From an uncultured Pseudomonadota bacterium (GTDB taxonomy: Bacteria > Pseudomonadota > Alphaproteobacteria > RF32 > CAG-239), in NCBI GenBank assembly GCA_902788365.1, contig CADAJN010000009.1, forward strand, positions 25,521-86,173: 60,653 nucleotides of DNA, given 5' to 3'. The position numbers were made by a program, and so were the translations under genes. This document shows positions 42,397 through 51,087 of the stretch, piece by piece. Position 1 is the first letter of the stretch. Every line of letters starts with the position of its first letter. Below the pieces are notes generated by a model. That model searched no databases and was not told where the DNA came from. It was given only the letters and a program-made list of their open reading frames with translations.

Positions 42397-42702
42397 ATGT
42401 CAAAAACAAGTTCAGTATATAGAAACTTGAAAAGAGTTAAGATGGCGGCAAAGTTCGCGAACCGTCGTCAGAAGCAAAAAGAAATTGCGATGGATAAGAA
42501 TGCAACTCCGGAAGAGAGAATGCAGGCGCAATTTGCTTTGCAAAAGTTTCCGAGAAATTCTGCAAAATGCCGCATTCGCAATCGTTGCAGAATTACGGGA
42601 CGTTCACGCAGTTATTACAGAAAGTTCGGTTTAAGCCGTGTTGAATTGAGAGATTTGGCAAGCTTTGGCGAAATTCCTGGTTTAGTAAAATCAAGTTGGT
42701 AA
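42397..42702 (+). CDS. rpsN: 30S ribosomal protein S14 (zinc-independent type)
   Basis: S14 is part of the 30S head. The 101 residues contain [20 protein letters not shown] and [20 protein letters not shown], ending GLVKSSW. There is no paired CxxC zinc ribbon (only two isolated cysteines in the KCRIRNRCR block), so this is the long C-minus type usual in proteobacteria. Confidence 0.96.
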   Translation: MSKTSSVYRNLKRVKMAAKFANRRQKQKEIAMDKNATPEERMQAQFALQKFPRNSAKCRIRNRCRITGRSRSYYRKFGLSRVELRDLASFGEIPGLVKSSW

Positions 42703-42716
42703 GGAGGAAAAGTATC

Positions 42717-43115
42717 ATGTCTATGAGTGATCCTTTGGGCGATATGCTCACACGCATTAGAAACGCACAAAGAGCGAAAAAGAGTGATGTGGTATCACCT
42801 GCTTCTCGCTTGCGTGAAAATGTGTTAGAAGTTTTGAAAAGAGAAGGCTACATTGAAGGTTTTGAAAAAAGCAATGTGCGTCCGGGTGTTGATGAACTTC
42901 GCATTAAATTAAAATATTTTGAAGGTGCCGGTGTAATTACCGAGATTTACCGTGTTTCTACGCCGGGTCGTCGCGTTTATTCAAGCGTGAAAGATTTGCC
43001 GCGTGTTTATAACGGTTTGGGCATCTCCATTATTTCAACTCCGCAAGGCGTTATGAGCGATAATGAAGCACGTAAGGCCAATGTGGGCGGTGAAGTTTTG
43101 TGTCAGGTATTCTAA
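42717..43115 (+). CDS. rpsH: 30S ribosomal protein S8
   Basis: Primary assembly protein binding helix 21 of 16S rRNA, also a repressor of the spc operon in enterics. The 132 residues begin [20 protein letters not shown] and end with [14 protein letters not shown], the standard C-terminus. ATG 42717 follows AAGGAGG at ideal distance; the TTG further upstream belongs to the end of rpsN. Confidence 0.97.
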   Translation: MSMSDPLGDMLTRIRNAQRAKKSDVVSPASRLRENVLEVLKREGYIEGFEKSNVRPGVDELRIKLKYFEGAGVITEIYRVSTPGRRVYSSVKDLPRVYNGLGISIISTPQGVMSDNEARKANVGGEVLCQVF

Positions 43116-43128
43116 GGAGGGAAGAACA

Positions 43129-43665
43129 ATGTCAAGAGTTGGAAAATATCCTGTAGTTGTTCCTGCCGGAGTAGAATTAAGCATTAACAACAATACGGTT
43201 ACCGCAAAAGGTAAATTGGGTGAACTGAGTTTCACATTTGATGACAGCCATGTTAACGCCAAATTGGAAGACGGAAAAGTAACCGTTTCTCCGCTTTCGC
43301 AAAGCAATATGTCGCGCGCATTATGGGGCACAACCCGCGCTCGCATTAACGATTTGGTTAAGGGTGTCAGCGAAGGGTTCACAAAAGAAATGGAATTAGT
43401 GGGCGTTGGTTACAAAGCTCGCTTAGATGGCAAAAATTTGGTATTGTCATTAGGTTTTTCGCACGAAGTTGTTTTCAAAACACCGGAAGCGATTAAAATT
43501 TCTTGTGAATCTCCGACGCAAATTAAAATCTTTGGTGCCGACAAACAAACGGTTGGCCAAGTGGCCGCCGAACTTCGTAAGTATAGAAAACCGGAGCCGT
43601 ATAAAGGCAAAGGCGTGAAATATGCTAACGAAACCGTTCGTCGTAAAGAAGGTAAGAAGAAATAA
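43129..43665 (+). CDS. rplF: 50S ribosomal protein L6
   Basis: L6 lies near the factor-binding site. The 178 residues begin [20 protein letters not shown], contain the duplicated fold with [20 protein letters not shown], and end [28 protein letters not shown] precedes ATG 43129; upstream in-frame starts lie within rpsH. Confidence 0.97.
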   Translation: MSRVGKYPVVVPAGVELSINNNTVTAKGKLGELSFTFDDSHVNAKLEDGKVTVSPLSQSNMSRALWGTTRARINDLVKGVSEGFTKEMELVGVGYKARLDGKNLVLSLGFSHEVVFKTPEAIKISCESPTQIKIFGADKQTVGQVAAELRKYRKPEPYKGKGVKYANETVRRKEGKKK

Positions 43666-43676
43666 GGAATAAGTCG

Positions 43677-44039
43677 ATGAATACACCAAAAAAATTGTTT
43701 GAGAGAAGAAAGGCTCGTGTAAGATCTGCAATTAAAGCAGCTGCAAACGGCAAATTAAGATTGTCGGTTTTCCGCAGCGGCAAGCATATCTATGCACAAA
43801 TCATTGACGATGTAAAAGGTTTGACTGTTGCTTCGGCTTCAACATTGGATAAAGAAGTCAGAGGTCAGGTTAAAAAATCTTCTACGGTTGAAGCCGCCGG
43901 CTTCATTGGTAAAATAATTGCTGAAAGAGCAGCTAAATCCGGTATTTCCGAAGTTGTATTTGACAGAGGCGGATATATCTATCATGGCCGTGTTAAGGCT
44001 TTGGCAGACGCTGCACGCGAAGCTGGTTTGAAATTCTAG
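43677..44039 (+). CDS. rplR: 50S ribosomal protein L18
   Basis: L18 carries 5S rRNA into the 50S subunit. The 120 residues include the basic N-terminus [38 protein letters not shown] and the ending [20 protein letters not shown]. Spacing and order are normal. Confidence 0.97.
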   Translation: MNTPKKLFERRKARVRSAIKAAANGKLRLSVFRSGKHIYAQIIDDVKGLTVASASTLDKEVRGQVKKSSTVEAAGFIGKIIAERAAKSGISEVVFDRGGYIYHGRVKALADAAREAGLKF

Positions 44040-44048
44040 GAGATGAAG

Positions 44049-44618
44049 ATGGTACAATCTACAGATCGTCATAATAACAAAAAAGAAGTTAAAGAAGAGC
44101 TGGTTGAAAGACTGGTTCACGTTAACCGCGTTGCCAAAACCGTTAAAGGTGGCCGCACCATGAGCTTTGCTGCCGTGGTTGTGGTTGGTGACCAAAAAGG
44201 GCGTATCGGTTTTGGAACCGGTAAAGCTGCTGAGGTGCCGGAAGCCATTGTTAAGGCAACGAATGAAGCTAAAAAGAACATTATCCGCATTCCGTTGCGC
44301 GAAGGCAGAACTTTGCACCACGATATTGCCGGTCGTTTCGGCGCCGGTAAGGTGGTGTTAAGAACGGCTCCTGCCGGTACCGGTGTGATTGCCGGCGGTC
44401 CGATGCGTGCCGTATTTGAAGTTTTGGGCGTGCAAGACGTTGTGGCTAAGTCTTTAGGTTCAAATAACCCGTATAACATGATTAAGGCAACTTTTAACGC
44501 TTTAACATCTATCAATTCTCCGAGAATGGTGGCAACAAAGCGTGGTAAGAAAGTTGGCGATATCGTCAGCCGTCGCGAAAATACTGCGGCTGCTAAAGAA
44601 GGCAAAGAGGAGGCATAA
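44049..44618 (+). CDS. rpsE: 30S ribosomal protein S5
   Basis: S5 contributes to mRNA unwinding and accuracy. The 189 residues contain [40 protein letters not shown] and GIIAGGPMR-like [22 protein letters not shown] 44049 is preferred: AGGAG at 44038-44042 abuts ATG 44043 but is 6 bases from ATG 44049. The C-terminal extension ([10 protein letters not shown]) is lysine/glutamate-rich, common in alphaproteobacteria. Confidence 0.97.
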   Translation: MVQSTDRHNNKKEVKEELVERLVHVNRVAKTVKGGRTMSFAAVVVVGDQKGRIGFGTGKAAEVPEAIVKATNEAKKNIIRIPLREGRTLHHDIAGRFGAGKVVLRTAPAGTGVIAGGPMRAVFEVLGVQDVVAKSLGSNNPYNMIKATFNALTSINSPRMVATKRGKKVGDIVSRRENTAAAKEGKEEA

Positions 44619-44620
44619 TC

Positions 44621-44806
44621 ATGGCTGCAAAGAAAAAAATTAAAGTAACCAGAACAGGCAGCACGATTGGTCGTCCGGCTATTCAGGAAAAAAACTTGCG
44701 TGGTTTGGGTTTGACCAAAACCGGTCGCACGGTTGAACTGGAAGATACGCCGTCGGTTCGCGGAATGATTAAGAAGGTATCTCATTTGGTTAAGGTTGAA
44801 GAATAA
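44621..44806 (+). CDS. rpmD: 50S ribosomal protein L30
   Basis: Small two-helix, three-strand protein of the 50S subunit. The 61 residues include KIKVTRTGSTIGRPAIQEKN, LRGLGLTKTGRTVELEDTPS and RGMIKKVSHLVKVEE. It starts 2 bp after rpsE. The following 164 bp before rplO contain a nested-hairpin element, a departure from the usual tight rpmD-rplO spacing. Confidence 0.96.
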   Translation: MAAKKKIKVTRTGSTIGRPAIQEKNLRGLGLTKTGRTVELEDTPSVRGMIKKVSHLVKVEE

Positions 44807-44819
44807 CAGGGGATTGTGC

Positions 44820-44906
44820 AGAAAGGTTGTCATACTTGTAAATTTTCTTCTTGTGTAGTTATTTCTACACGGCGGCAAAAATTCACAGCGTAGCACAGCC
44901 TTTCTT
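44820..44906 (+). repeat. Family 1 nested-hairpin element inside the spc operon
   Basis: Outer arms AGAAAGGTTGT (44820-44830) and ACAGCCTTTCT (about 44894-44904, one G-T pair). Inner hairpin GTGTAG...CTACAC (about 44853-44870), and middle arms GTAAATTTT and AAAATTCAC. It lies between rpmD and rplO. Confidence 0.8.
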
Positions 44907-44970
44907 CCCAATCTTTAGATGTTGTGAAGAAACTTTGATTGAGTGAGCATAGAGATTAAGGAATAAGAAA

Positions 44971-45423
44971 ATGAAACTTAATGAATTAAAAGATAACGAA
45001 GGCGCTACCAAAAACCGCAAACGCGTTGGTCGCGGCATCGGTTCCGGTAAAGGTAAGACCTGCGGCCTCGGCCACAAAGGTCAGAAAGCTCGTGCCGGCG
45101 GTGCTAAGATGGGCTTTGAAGGTGGTCAAATGCCGATTTATCGTCAATTACCGAAGCATGGTTTTAAAAATCCGTTCGCAAAGACATTTGCAGTGGTTAA
45201 TTTGGATACCATTCAAAAGGCTATTGATTCCGGCAAATTAGACGCCAAAGCAATTACCGTTGAAACATTGCTTTCTTCAAATGTGATTTCAAAGAAGCTG
45301 GACGGTATTCGTTTGCTGGCACGCGGTGCTGTAACAAGCAGCATTAACATCACTGTTAACTCTGCTTCAAAGCAGGCTGTTGCGGCGGTAGAAAAAGCCG
45401 GTGGCAAGGTAAACTTCGCTTAA
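44971..45423 (+). CDS. rplO: 50S ribosomal protein L15
   Basis: L15 is a late 50S assembly protein. The 150 residues begin [20 protein letters not shown], with [20 protein letters not shown] and [20 protein letters not shown]. secY normally follows rplO; here the cluster ends with another family 1 element. Gene order before it is otherwise canonical. Confidence 0.97.
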   Translation: MKLNELKDNEGATKNRKRVGRGIGSGKGKTCGLGHKGQKARAGGAKMGFEGGQMPIYRQLPKHGFKNPFAKTFAVVNLDTIQKAIDSGKLDAKAITVETLLSSNVISKKLDGIRLLARGAVTSSINITVNSASKQAVAAVEKAGGKVNFA

Positions 45424-45518
45424 CGGCTCATCTGCTTGTTGTTTTTCTCCTCGTGTACTATTTGTGTACACGTCGTCTAAAAACAACGGCGCATCTGGCA
45501 CATTATTCGAAGTTTATA
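45424..45518 (+). repeat. Family 1 nested-hairpin element after rplO
   Basis: Starts at the rplO stop. Middle arms GTTGTTTTT and AAAAACAAC pair for 9 bp, apical stem CGTGTAC...GTACACG. Outer arms are weak in this copy. Confidence 0.8.
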
Positions 45519-45530
45519 GAAAAGAGAAAT

Positions 45531-45566
45531 AAAAGGAAGTGCTTATTGTGCTTCCTTTTTTGTTTT
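45531..45566 (+). terminator. Intrinsic terminator of the ribosomal cluster
   Basis: GGAAGTGC and GTGCTTCC form a stem with two G-T pairs and a five-base loop (45535-45555), followed by TTTTTTG. It is the last element before the next promoter. Confidence 0.75.
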
Positions 45567-45577
45567 GCGGAAATATG

Positions 45578-45606
45578 TTGACTTTTGTCTATTTGTACGG
45601 TAGAAT
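45578..45606 (+). promoter_or_regulatory. Promoter of the YD-like repeat protein gene
   Basis: TTGACT (45578-45583), 17-base spacer, TAGAAT (45601-45606). The gene starts at 45644 behind a CAGGAG site. Confidence 0.8.
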
Positions 45607-45643
45607 GAGAGCATAAATAATAAAAAACACAGGAGTTAGCATC

Positions 45644-46717
45644 ATGGAAAAGCAAAAATTTCGTATACCGGGTGAGCCGGAAACCTTTGAAGAAACCCTC
45701 AAAGGTTTGTATAAATTGAATTATGACGATACAGGTATTGAATTTAAGGAAAAATTTGATGAGAAGGATCGTTTAGTCGGGCTTGAATATAAAGATACGC
45801 TTTCAGACAGTGAGGCCTTAAAAAATATGCGGGTTTCAGAAATTAGAATGCGTAACGGTTCGGCAAAAATTGAATATCATGATGATGGCAAGACGTCAAT
45901 GATTATAGATGTGGTTGGAATGCAGGCGCGCAAAACGCTCGGAATTAAGCATTTCAGTAAAGGTTTTACGTTTGATTATCACTGGGAACGCGGGTTTGAT
46001 GAAGCCGGCCACCGTATTTATGCCAAAGGTGTGATAGAAGGTGAAGATTATTATATGCGTGATAAAGATGGTCGTATTACATCTTCAGTACTTGACAATG
46101 GTAGGGAAACCAATACTTTTGATTATGATGAAAAAGGTCGTATTTCTAATTGGCAACATACGTATAAGGATGTAAATAGAGGGGATGAAGATAATAAAAG
46201 ACATTTTGAATATGATGAAGATGGTAGTTACACGGTTAAATCAATCAATAAACGTGGTAATAAAATCTCTTCAATAGGTGAAACAAAATGTAATGCGCAA
46301 AATGAGATTTTATCCGAAGTATATAAGGATAAGGATTTAGTTGTGTATTTTGAAAAACAGTTCCGCCCGCAAGAAGATGATTATATGAGTTTTCGCTATG
46401 ATGATAAGCCTGGTAAGATAGACTACATAACGATTGATGATGGCAAGAATTATCACACTATCCGTGGTGATTTCAAATTTGATAAAGAAACATATTTAGC
46501 GGTGCCGAACAGTGTGCTCCTCGCTTGTGAAAATTCGGAAATGCTGGATAAGGCGGTTGAATATGAAAAAGGTCGCGAAGGTGCAATTATAAACAATTTA
46601 TCAAAAATGAGAACTAAAATCGGCGAGACCAATGCGGCAACACAATTAGCGCAAAGTGTTATGCCTAAGAGATCATCGCATAGAAGCGCTAAAACATCTA
46701 AAGAAATTGAAATGTAA
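45644..46717 (+). CDS. Protein with YD-like beta repeats, unknown function
   Basis: A soluble, charged protein of 357 residues with no signal peptide. It contains strand-turn repeats with an aromatic-aspartate core: FKEKFDEKDRLVGLEYKD, YYMRDKDGRITSSVLDNG, TFDYDEKGRISNWQHTYK, HFEYDEDGSYTVKSINKRG. These resemble the YD/RHS repeat (Y-D-x-x-G-R-I/L), though only a few copies are clear. The last third is helical and ends in a serine/lysine-rich tail. It is flanked by its own promoter and terminator. YD repeats often form carbohydrate-binding or toxin-shell structures in far larger proteins; this one is short and has no toxin-like tip that I can see. Function unknown. Confidence 0.65.
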   Translation: MEKQKFRIPGEPETFEETLKGLYKLNYDDTGIEFKEKFDEKDRLVGLEYKDTLSDSEALKNMRVSEIRMRNGSAKIEYHDDGKTSMIIDVVGMQARKTLGIKHFSKGFTFDYHWERGFDEAGHRIYAKGVIEGEDYYMRDKDGRITSSVLDNGRETNTFDYDEKGRISNWQHTYKDVNRGDEDNKRHFEYDEDGSYTVKSINKRGNKISSIGETKCNAQNEILSEVYKDKDLVVYFEKQFRPQEDDYMSFRYDDKPGKIDYITIDDGKNYHTIRGDFKFDKETYLAVPNSVLLACENSEMLDKAVEYEKGREGAIINNLSKMRTKIGETNAATQLAQSVMPKRSSHRSAKTSKEIEM

Positions 46718-46718
46718 A

Positions 46719-46752
46719 CAAAAAGCCCTGCCGGATGGTGGGGCTTTTTTTG
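46719..46752 (+). terminator. Intrinsic terminator
   Basis: AAAAGCCC and GGGCTTTTTTT (about 46720-46751) pair around a short loop and end with a T run, closing the YD-like protein gene. Confidence 0.8.
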
Positions 46753-46769
46753 GTGGATAGTCGGGGGTG

Positions 46770-46995
46770 GTTGGATAAGGAAGCAGTGCTGACGCACTGA
46801 AAGACGAGATCCCTGAACAAGGTGACGCACAGCGCACCTTGAGGGATGACAATATTTATCCGAACTAAAGTTCGGGGATGCTTACGTCGCCTGCGGCTCC
46901 TCAGCATGACAGATAAGGAAGCGGTGCTGTGCACCGGAAGATGAGATCCCTGGACGCACGAATGCGCCGCATCGTGCGAGGGATGACAGGTTATT
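46770..46995. repeat. REP-like hairpin repeat cluster
   Basis: Two units of GGAAGCAGTGCTG/GAGATCCCTG...GAGGGATGACA type (about 46778-46850 and 46915-46990), with different inner arms, flank a GGGGATGCTTACGTCGCCTG...CTCAGCATGACA unit (about 46870-46910). A 76-codon frame across them is not credible. Confidence 0.85.
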
Positions 46996-47007
46996 TTTTA
47001 TTGGTTT

Positions 47008-47583
47008 TTATTCTTCTTGCGGATTATATTCCAAAACTTGACAGGCAATATCATAATCAAAGCCGGCGCGAACAAGAGTGCCTAAGTCTTTTTGGCGATA
47101 TTCGCGGCGTAACTCCGGCGCACGAAATGGTCCGATTTTTTTGCGGTGTGCCAGTTTAAGCGCCATCGCCAGCGGGTCAAATTCGGCTTCGGCCAAAATG
47201 GCGCCAGTTATGTTCGGGCTAATGCCTTTTTGCTGTAATTTTTGTTGTATGTAGCGCGCCGGTTTTCCGGCATCTAAATATTGGCGAATCTTAATTTCGG
47301 CATAGCGGTTATCATCAAGATAGTGCAGTTTTTCAAATTCGGCCAACACATCTTCAATCCACTGCAGAGCCTCGTTTTTATTCCATTGAGGGTTTTCTTT
47401 GGCATATACATCAACGCGGCGATACAACACTTGACGCAGATTTTCTACCGACGATTCAAAGCGTTGCAAATAATACAGGCCAATGTTTTTCAGCCGTTGC
47501 GGTGTTATTTTTTTTGCCGGACGACGCTTGCGTGCGGTTTGGGCATTTGTATTGACATCATCATAATTATCTGAATTAAACAC
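47008..47583 (-). CDS. recX: Regulatory protein RecX
   Basis: RecX caps and inhibits RecA filaments. The 191 residues show the tandem three-helix repeats of the family: YYLQRFESSVENLRQVLYRR, LEKLHYLDDNRYAEIKIRQY and KPARYIQQKLQQKGISPNIT. The asparagine/aspartate-rich N-terminal 25 residues are a variable extension, and a basic ARKRRPAKK stretch follows. recA is not in the window. It is divergent from hslO, with 62 bp between them. Confidence 0.9.
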   Translation of the reverse strand: MFNSDNYDDVNTNAQTARKRRPAKKITPQRLKNIGLYYLQRFESSVENLRQVLYRRVDVYAKENPQWNKNEALQWIEDVLAEFEKLHYLDDNRYAEIKIRQYLDAGKPARYIQQKLQQKGISPNITGAILAEAEFDPLAMALKLAHRKKIGPFRAPELRREYRQKDLGTLVRAGFDYDIACQVLEYNPQEE

Positions 47584-47645
47584 TTGAAAAAAAACTCCTC
47601 TTAACCTAAATTATCAGAAATAATATACAGCTAAGAGGTTTTTAA

Positions 47646-48548
47646 ATGATGAACGATAAGTGCATTTCTTTTAATTTGGACGGCAACGCGTTTCGCGGAC
47701 GGATTGTGCGGTTGGACAATGTTTTGGCAGAGATGTTTGCACACAGAGCATATCCCGATAATGTGGCATCAGCGGTGGCCGAAACATCGGCTTTGGGGGT
47801 GATTTTGGCCAGCTTGATGAAGTTTGACGGCATTTTTACGCTGCAAATGCAAGGCGATGGTGCTATTTCGGTTTTGGTGGCTGATGTGACATCAACAGGC
47901 AAAGTGCGCGCAACGGCCAAATATGATGAAGCAAAAATGCATGCGGCGCAGGAGTTGCGTAAAACCGAGGGCGAACTTGAGGCTACGCCACATTGGCTTG
48001 GTAAAGGCAATTTGATTTTTACGATTGACCAAGGTGCAAATACCGAGCTTTATCAGGGCGTGGTTGATTTGCAGGGCAAAACTTTGGCTGAATGTGCGTT
48101 GCGTTATTTCAAAAATTCGGAGCAAATTGATACGTATTTACGCCTGTTTGTGAGGAAAAACGAGCAAGGGTGGCAGGCGGCCGGTTTGTTGCTGCAAAAA
48201 ATGCCGACAAAAGGCGGTAAAGCAAGCGAGGCTGCTGATGATTTGAGCGAAGTTTGGAATGAAGATAAAATTTTGGCCGACAGTTTGCGTCAAGATGAAA
48301 TTTTTGATGCCAATTTGAGTTTGGAAGATATATTATATCGCCTGTTTCATGAGCATAAAGTGGCGGTTAATAAAGTAAGCGAATATTCTTTCGGGTGTCG
48401 TTGCGAACGTGAAAAATTGCGTGCCACGCTGAGTTCTATGTCGGCGGAAGATATTGATGCTATGGTGGAAAACGGTAAAATTACCGCCACCTGTAATTTT
48501 TGTGGGCAGGTATATAGCTTTGATAAAAGCGAACTGCTAAAGATGTGA
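47646..48548 (+). CDS. hslO: Redox-regulated chaperonin Hsp33
   Basis: Cytosolic holdase chaperone activated by oxidation and unfolding. The 300 residues contain the N-terminal domain (CISFNLDGNAFRGRIVRLD), and a C-terminal zinc switch with CRCE (CxC) and CNFC (CxxC) about 30 residues apart, the four redox cysteines of the family. A glutamate-rich linker region lies between. AGAGG precedes the paired ATG ATG start. A family 1 element follows the stop. It points to exposure to oxidative stress despite a possibly anaerobic lifestyle. Confidence 0.95.
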   Translation: MMNDKCISFNLDGNAFRGRIVRLDNVLAEMFAHRAYPDNVASAVAETSALGVILASLMKFDGIFTLQMQGDGAISVLVADVTSTGKVRATAKYDEAKMHAAQELRKTEGELEATPHWLGKGNLIFTIDQGANTELYQGVVDLQGKTLAECALRYFKNSEQIDTYLRLFVRKNEQGWQAAGLLLQKMPTKGGKASEAADDLSEVWNEDKILADSLRQDEIFDANLSLEDILYRLFHEHKVAVNKVSEYSFGCRCEREKLRATLSSMSAEDIDAMVENGKITATCNFCGQVYSFDKSELLKM

Positions 48549-48654
48549 AAACTCGTCTAATGGTCTACTACTTGTAATTTTTGCGCTCGTGTACCTCTTT
48601 TTGTACACGTCGCTTAAAAGTTGCGGCGCATCTGACACATTATCCGAAGTTTAT
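48547..48654 (+). repeat. Family 1 nested-hairpin element after hslO
   Basis: Apical stem CGTGTAC...GTACACG (about 48588-48609), middle arms around TAATTTTTGCG and CGCTTAAAAGTT, and outer CTCGTCTAATG / CATTATCCGAAG. Similar in outer sequence to the trmB copy (ACTCGTCTAATGGTCTA). Confidence 0.8.
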
Positions 48655-48772
48655 AAGAATCGGTAGATGCCTTATCCACGCAGAGCGTGGAGGCATGACG
48701 ATTCATTTTTAACCGAACTAAAGTTCGGAGATTATGACGTCGCCTAAAGGCTCCTCATAATGACAATGTCTT
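48655..48772. repeat. REP-like hairpin repeat cluster
   Basis: Units GATGCCTTATCCACGCAGAG...GTGGAGGCATGAC (about 48666-48700) and GGAGATTATGACGTCGCCTA...CTCCTCATAATGACA (about 48728-48765); the latter pairs ATTATG with CATAAT. Confidence 0.8.
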
Positions 48773-48784
48773 AATGTAAGCGAA

Positions 48785-48952
48785 TTAATGCCACGGAATA
48801 TTTTCAATACAATCTTTAGGGTGTGTTTCACAATATTCGTCATTATTGTTGTGTTGATAAAGGCGTTTATGGTGCTCGGACATGCGGCGTGATTCCATTT
48901 GAGCACATCCGGCAACGTAAAACAATAAAAGTAATATGATACTCAGGCGCAT
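48785..48952 (-). CDS. Small predicted lipoprotein (55 aa)
   Basis: A 55-residue lipoprotein: MRLSIILLLLFYVAGC is the signal with lipobox VAG|C (Cys16), followed by Ala-Gln. The mature part is only about 40 residues, polar and histidine/asparagine-rich (HHKRLYQHNNNDEY), with two more cysteines. GAGGAAA precedes the ATG at 48952. A longer frame to 49081 lies across the neighbouring gene and is not supported. It is last in the serS operon, 10 bp after the gene for the small membrane protein. Family unknown. Confidence 0.65.
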   Translation of the reverse strand: MRLSIILLLLFYVAGCAQMESRRMSEHHKRLYQHNNNDEYCETHPKDCIENIPWH

Positions 48953-48962
48953 TTCAGTTTCC

Positions 48963-49355
48963 TCATAAAATTGACCACAGACTAAAGCCGACAAGGCATA
49001 AAAGCAGGGTTTTGGCACACCATATCCAAAACTTTGAGCCGCTGTATTGTGCGGCAGATTTCCACAGACCGCGCAAAACAATAATCATATAAGCGACAAA
49101 GCAACCGCTTGTTATCAGGTGCAAGACTAAATATATTGCAGTAGTGCCACCGCGCAACAGTAAATTGATGAAGTTTGAAAAGGTGAAATAAACAACATTA
49201 ACATCACCGCAAACTCGGTTGCGTGAGCATAAAACCTGCAAAAAAGTGTTTTGGGTCAGCGACGTTAATAAAATAAACAGAAAAAATCCGAGCAAGCCAT
49301 AGCCCCAGAAGGTGGCTCTTAATGAGCATTCGCCGGCAATCAGTCGTTTTAACAT
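48963..49355 (-). CDS. Integral membrane protein of unknown function
   Basis: A protein of 130 residues with about three to four membrane helices: WGYGLLGFFLFILLTSL (about 17-33), a central hydrophobic region around TTAIYLVLHLITSGCFVAYM (about 70-90) and a C-terminal helix WCAKTLLLCLVGFSLWSIL. Two cysteines (CSRNRVC) sit in a loop. The N-terminus MLKRLIAGECSLRATFWGYG is short and basic. It is 16 bp after the M49-like gene and 10 bp before the lipoprotein. I do not recognise a family. Confidence 0.7.
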   Translation of the reverse strand: MLKRLIAGECSLRATFWGYGLLGFFLFILLTSLTQNTFLQVLCSRNRVCGDVNVVYFTFSNFINLLLRGGTTAIYLVLHLITSGCFVAYMIIVLRGLWKSAAQYSGSKFWIWCAKTLLLCLVGFSLWSIL

Positions 49356-49371
49356 TTAAACTCTTCCATTT

Positions 49372-51087
49372 CTAAAAAAACGTTTCAATCTTAATATACG
49401 GACGAACGCCTAATTTTTTCTTAAAATCGGCAATATATTGATTCATTTCTCCCCAAGTGGTCCAACGGTCAACAAAATCGGCGGCAACTTGCGGCGATTT
49501 TGACAGCTGAACACGAATGATTTCAGTTAATAAGGCACGCGAACCGGTCTGCATTTTTTCAAAATCAATATGCAATTTGCGGTGGCTGTCAAACCAAAAG
49601 GCACCGTATTCATGCAAAAAGTTATATTCTATCAAATCGGCAACGCGGTGAGCTTCTTTGTCTTGCGGATAAGCCTTCATAAAGTGGCGCTTAACAATCC
49701 ATGTGACATAAATGGCTTTCAGCTCTTCGGCACTGATAATGCCGGCTTTGACGTATTCCGGCATCATGGCGGCCGATACCATATCGGCTTTGTGCTCTTC
49801 AATGATGTGTTGATAAACACCCAGAGCGGTCTGATAAGTGCTGTCCGGTCCGAGTGAATGGCCGTTTTCGTGGCCGATGGTAAATAAATGGTCGTATTCG
49901 TTGTTGTAATATTTATGCAACTGCGGTGAAACCAATTCTTTTAATATTTTTTCGGTTTTTTCGGATTCGCCACCATGGCGGACTTGGCGATGATACACAT
50001 TACGTCGGCCGCCGCCGTGCGCCAAGGAAGGTTTATCATTATTAGGCAAGTTTTGTGCCAGAGTAATGCCGCCGCGGCACAAAGCGTAATCGCCGGTCAG
50101 CGCCACAATATCGGCATCTACCATGGTTTGTTTGAGCCCTTTTTTACCGCCGACATTTTGTGTGTAACGATCGGCAAACGGCATTAAATCGGCCAATTTG
50201 AGCATTTCATCTTTGAATTTTAAAAGCAGAGCCGTGCCTTCTTTGTTGACAATACCGACACGAATGCCGAGCATATCTTTCGGCACCGGTTTTATGCCGA
50301 GTGCATTTAAGCGTGACATCAATTCGGAATTTGAAAACAGTGTCGGGGTCAAATGGTCATCGTAATTTTCGCGGCTGACGGTAAATTCAAGTGGCGTTTC
50401 TTGCATCTGCGCCCAATGTTTATCGGCCAAAATGTCCATTTCTACATTGTTTTGTAAAAATGCCTGTGCCTGCCAGCCCAAATAATCTTTGAACAGCTCA
50501 TCGGTGGTGTAGTGTGCGGCGCATTCCAGTTCATTTGCCATTTCCGAAAATTCATCGGCAAAATATTCGGTATAATCAATGGCCTTCAGAATATCGCCGT
50601 TGCGGCGCACCATGGTGCGGGCGCTTAGAATTTGTTGCACTTGTTCGGTTTTCCCCGAATCCAACATTTTGTTTAGGATTTGTTGCAATTCGTCGCCGGT
50701 GAGGTCGGTCGGATAAAAATTGCGACCGGCAAATTGGTGAACACCCTCAAAGATTTCAACCGGCTCTTTATCCAAACCGTTTGAGCCGGCAACCCCGTTC
50801 AACATATTAAACATTTTCAGTGCATCGGCGGCATAAGGGCTTTTGAGCGCGGCTACTTCCAACGCCTGCTTTTGTGTAAGGTTAAGCGGGTGGTCCATTT
50901 CAAGTGCAACATCGTTCATGATTTTTGCGGCATTAACCAAGTGCTTGAGCGCTTTTTTATCGCCGTCGGAAAGACTGATGTAGGCAGGATTTTTTTCATC
51001 AATCAAGGTAATTTGGCGCACTTCTTTGGTAACGCGATGGTGTAAATCTTTTTTGGTAATGTTAATTTTAAAACCGTTAATTTTCAT
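49372..51087 (-). CDS. M49-like zinc metallopeptidase (dipeptidyl-peptidase III-related)
   Basis: A protein of 571 residues with a gluzincin motif: HENGH at 406-410 (two zinc ligands and the catalytic Glu) and, about 20 residues later, EEHKADMVSA, which supplies the third ligand. This spacing and the Glu-Glu-x-x-Ala-Asp pattern fit the M49 (DPP III) family and its bacterial relatives, though classical DPP III has HELLGH. No signal peptide: the N-terminus is charged (MKINGFKINITKKDL), so it is probably cytosolic. It overlaps the upstream gene by 11 bp. Related bacterial proteins can be fused to Nudix domains; none is seen here. The substrate is unknown. Confidence 0.65.
   Translation of the reverse strand: MKINGFKINITKKDLHHRVTKEVRQITLIDEKNPAYISLSDGDKKALKHLVNAAKIMNDVALEMDHPLNLTQKQALEVAALKSPYAADALKMFNMLNGVAGSNGLDKEPVEIFEGVHQFAGRNFYPTDLTGDELQQILNKMLDSGKTEQVQQILSARTMVRRNGDILKAIDYTEYFADEFSEMANELECAAHYTTDELFKDYLGWQAQAFLQNNVEMDILADKHWAQMQETPLEFTVSRENYDDHLTPTLFSNSELMSRLNALGIKPVPKDMLGIRVGIVNKEGTALLLKFKDEMLKLADLMPFADRYTQNVGGKKGLKQTMVDADIVALTGDYALCRGGITLAQNLPNNDKPSLAHGGGRRNVYHRQVRHGGESEKTEKILKELVSPQLHKYYNNEYDHLFTIGHENGHSLGPDSTYQTALGVYQHIIEEHKADMVSAAMMPEYVKAGIISAEELKAIYVTWIVKRHFMKAYPQDKEAHRVADLIEYNFLHEYGAFWFDSHRKLHIDFEKMQTGSRALLTEIIRVQLSKSPQVAADFVDRWTTWGEMNQYIADFKKKLGVRPYIKIETFF

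Noticed and set aside
46929..47159. 76-codon frame on the plus strand
   Set aside because: Starts in a repeat cluster and overlaps recX in antisense.
48953..49081. Upstream extension of the 55-aa lipoprotein to 98 residues
   Set aside because: The extension overlaps the neighbouring membrane-protein gene, and GAGGAAA with a perfect lipoprotein signal supports the start at 48952.
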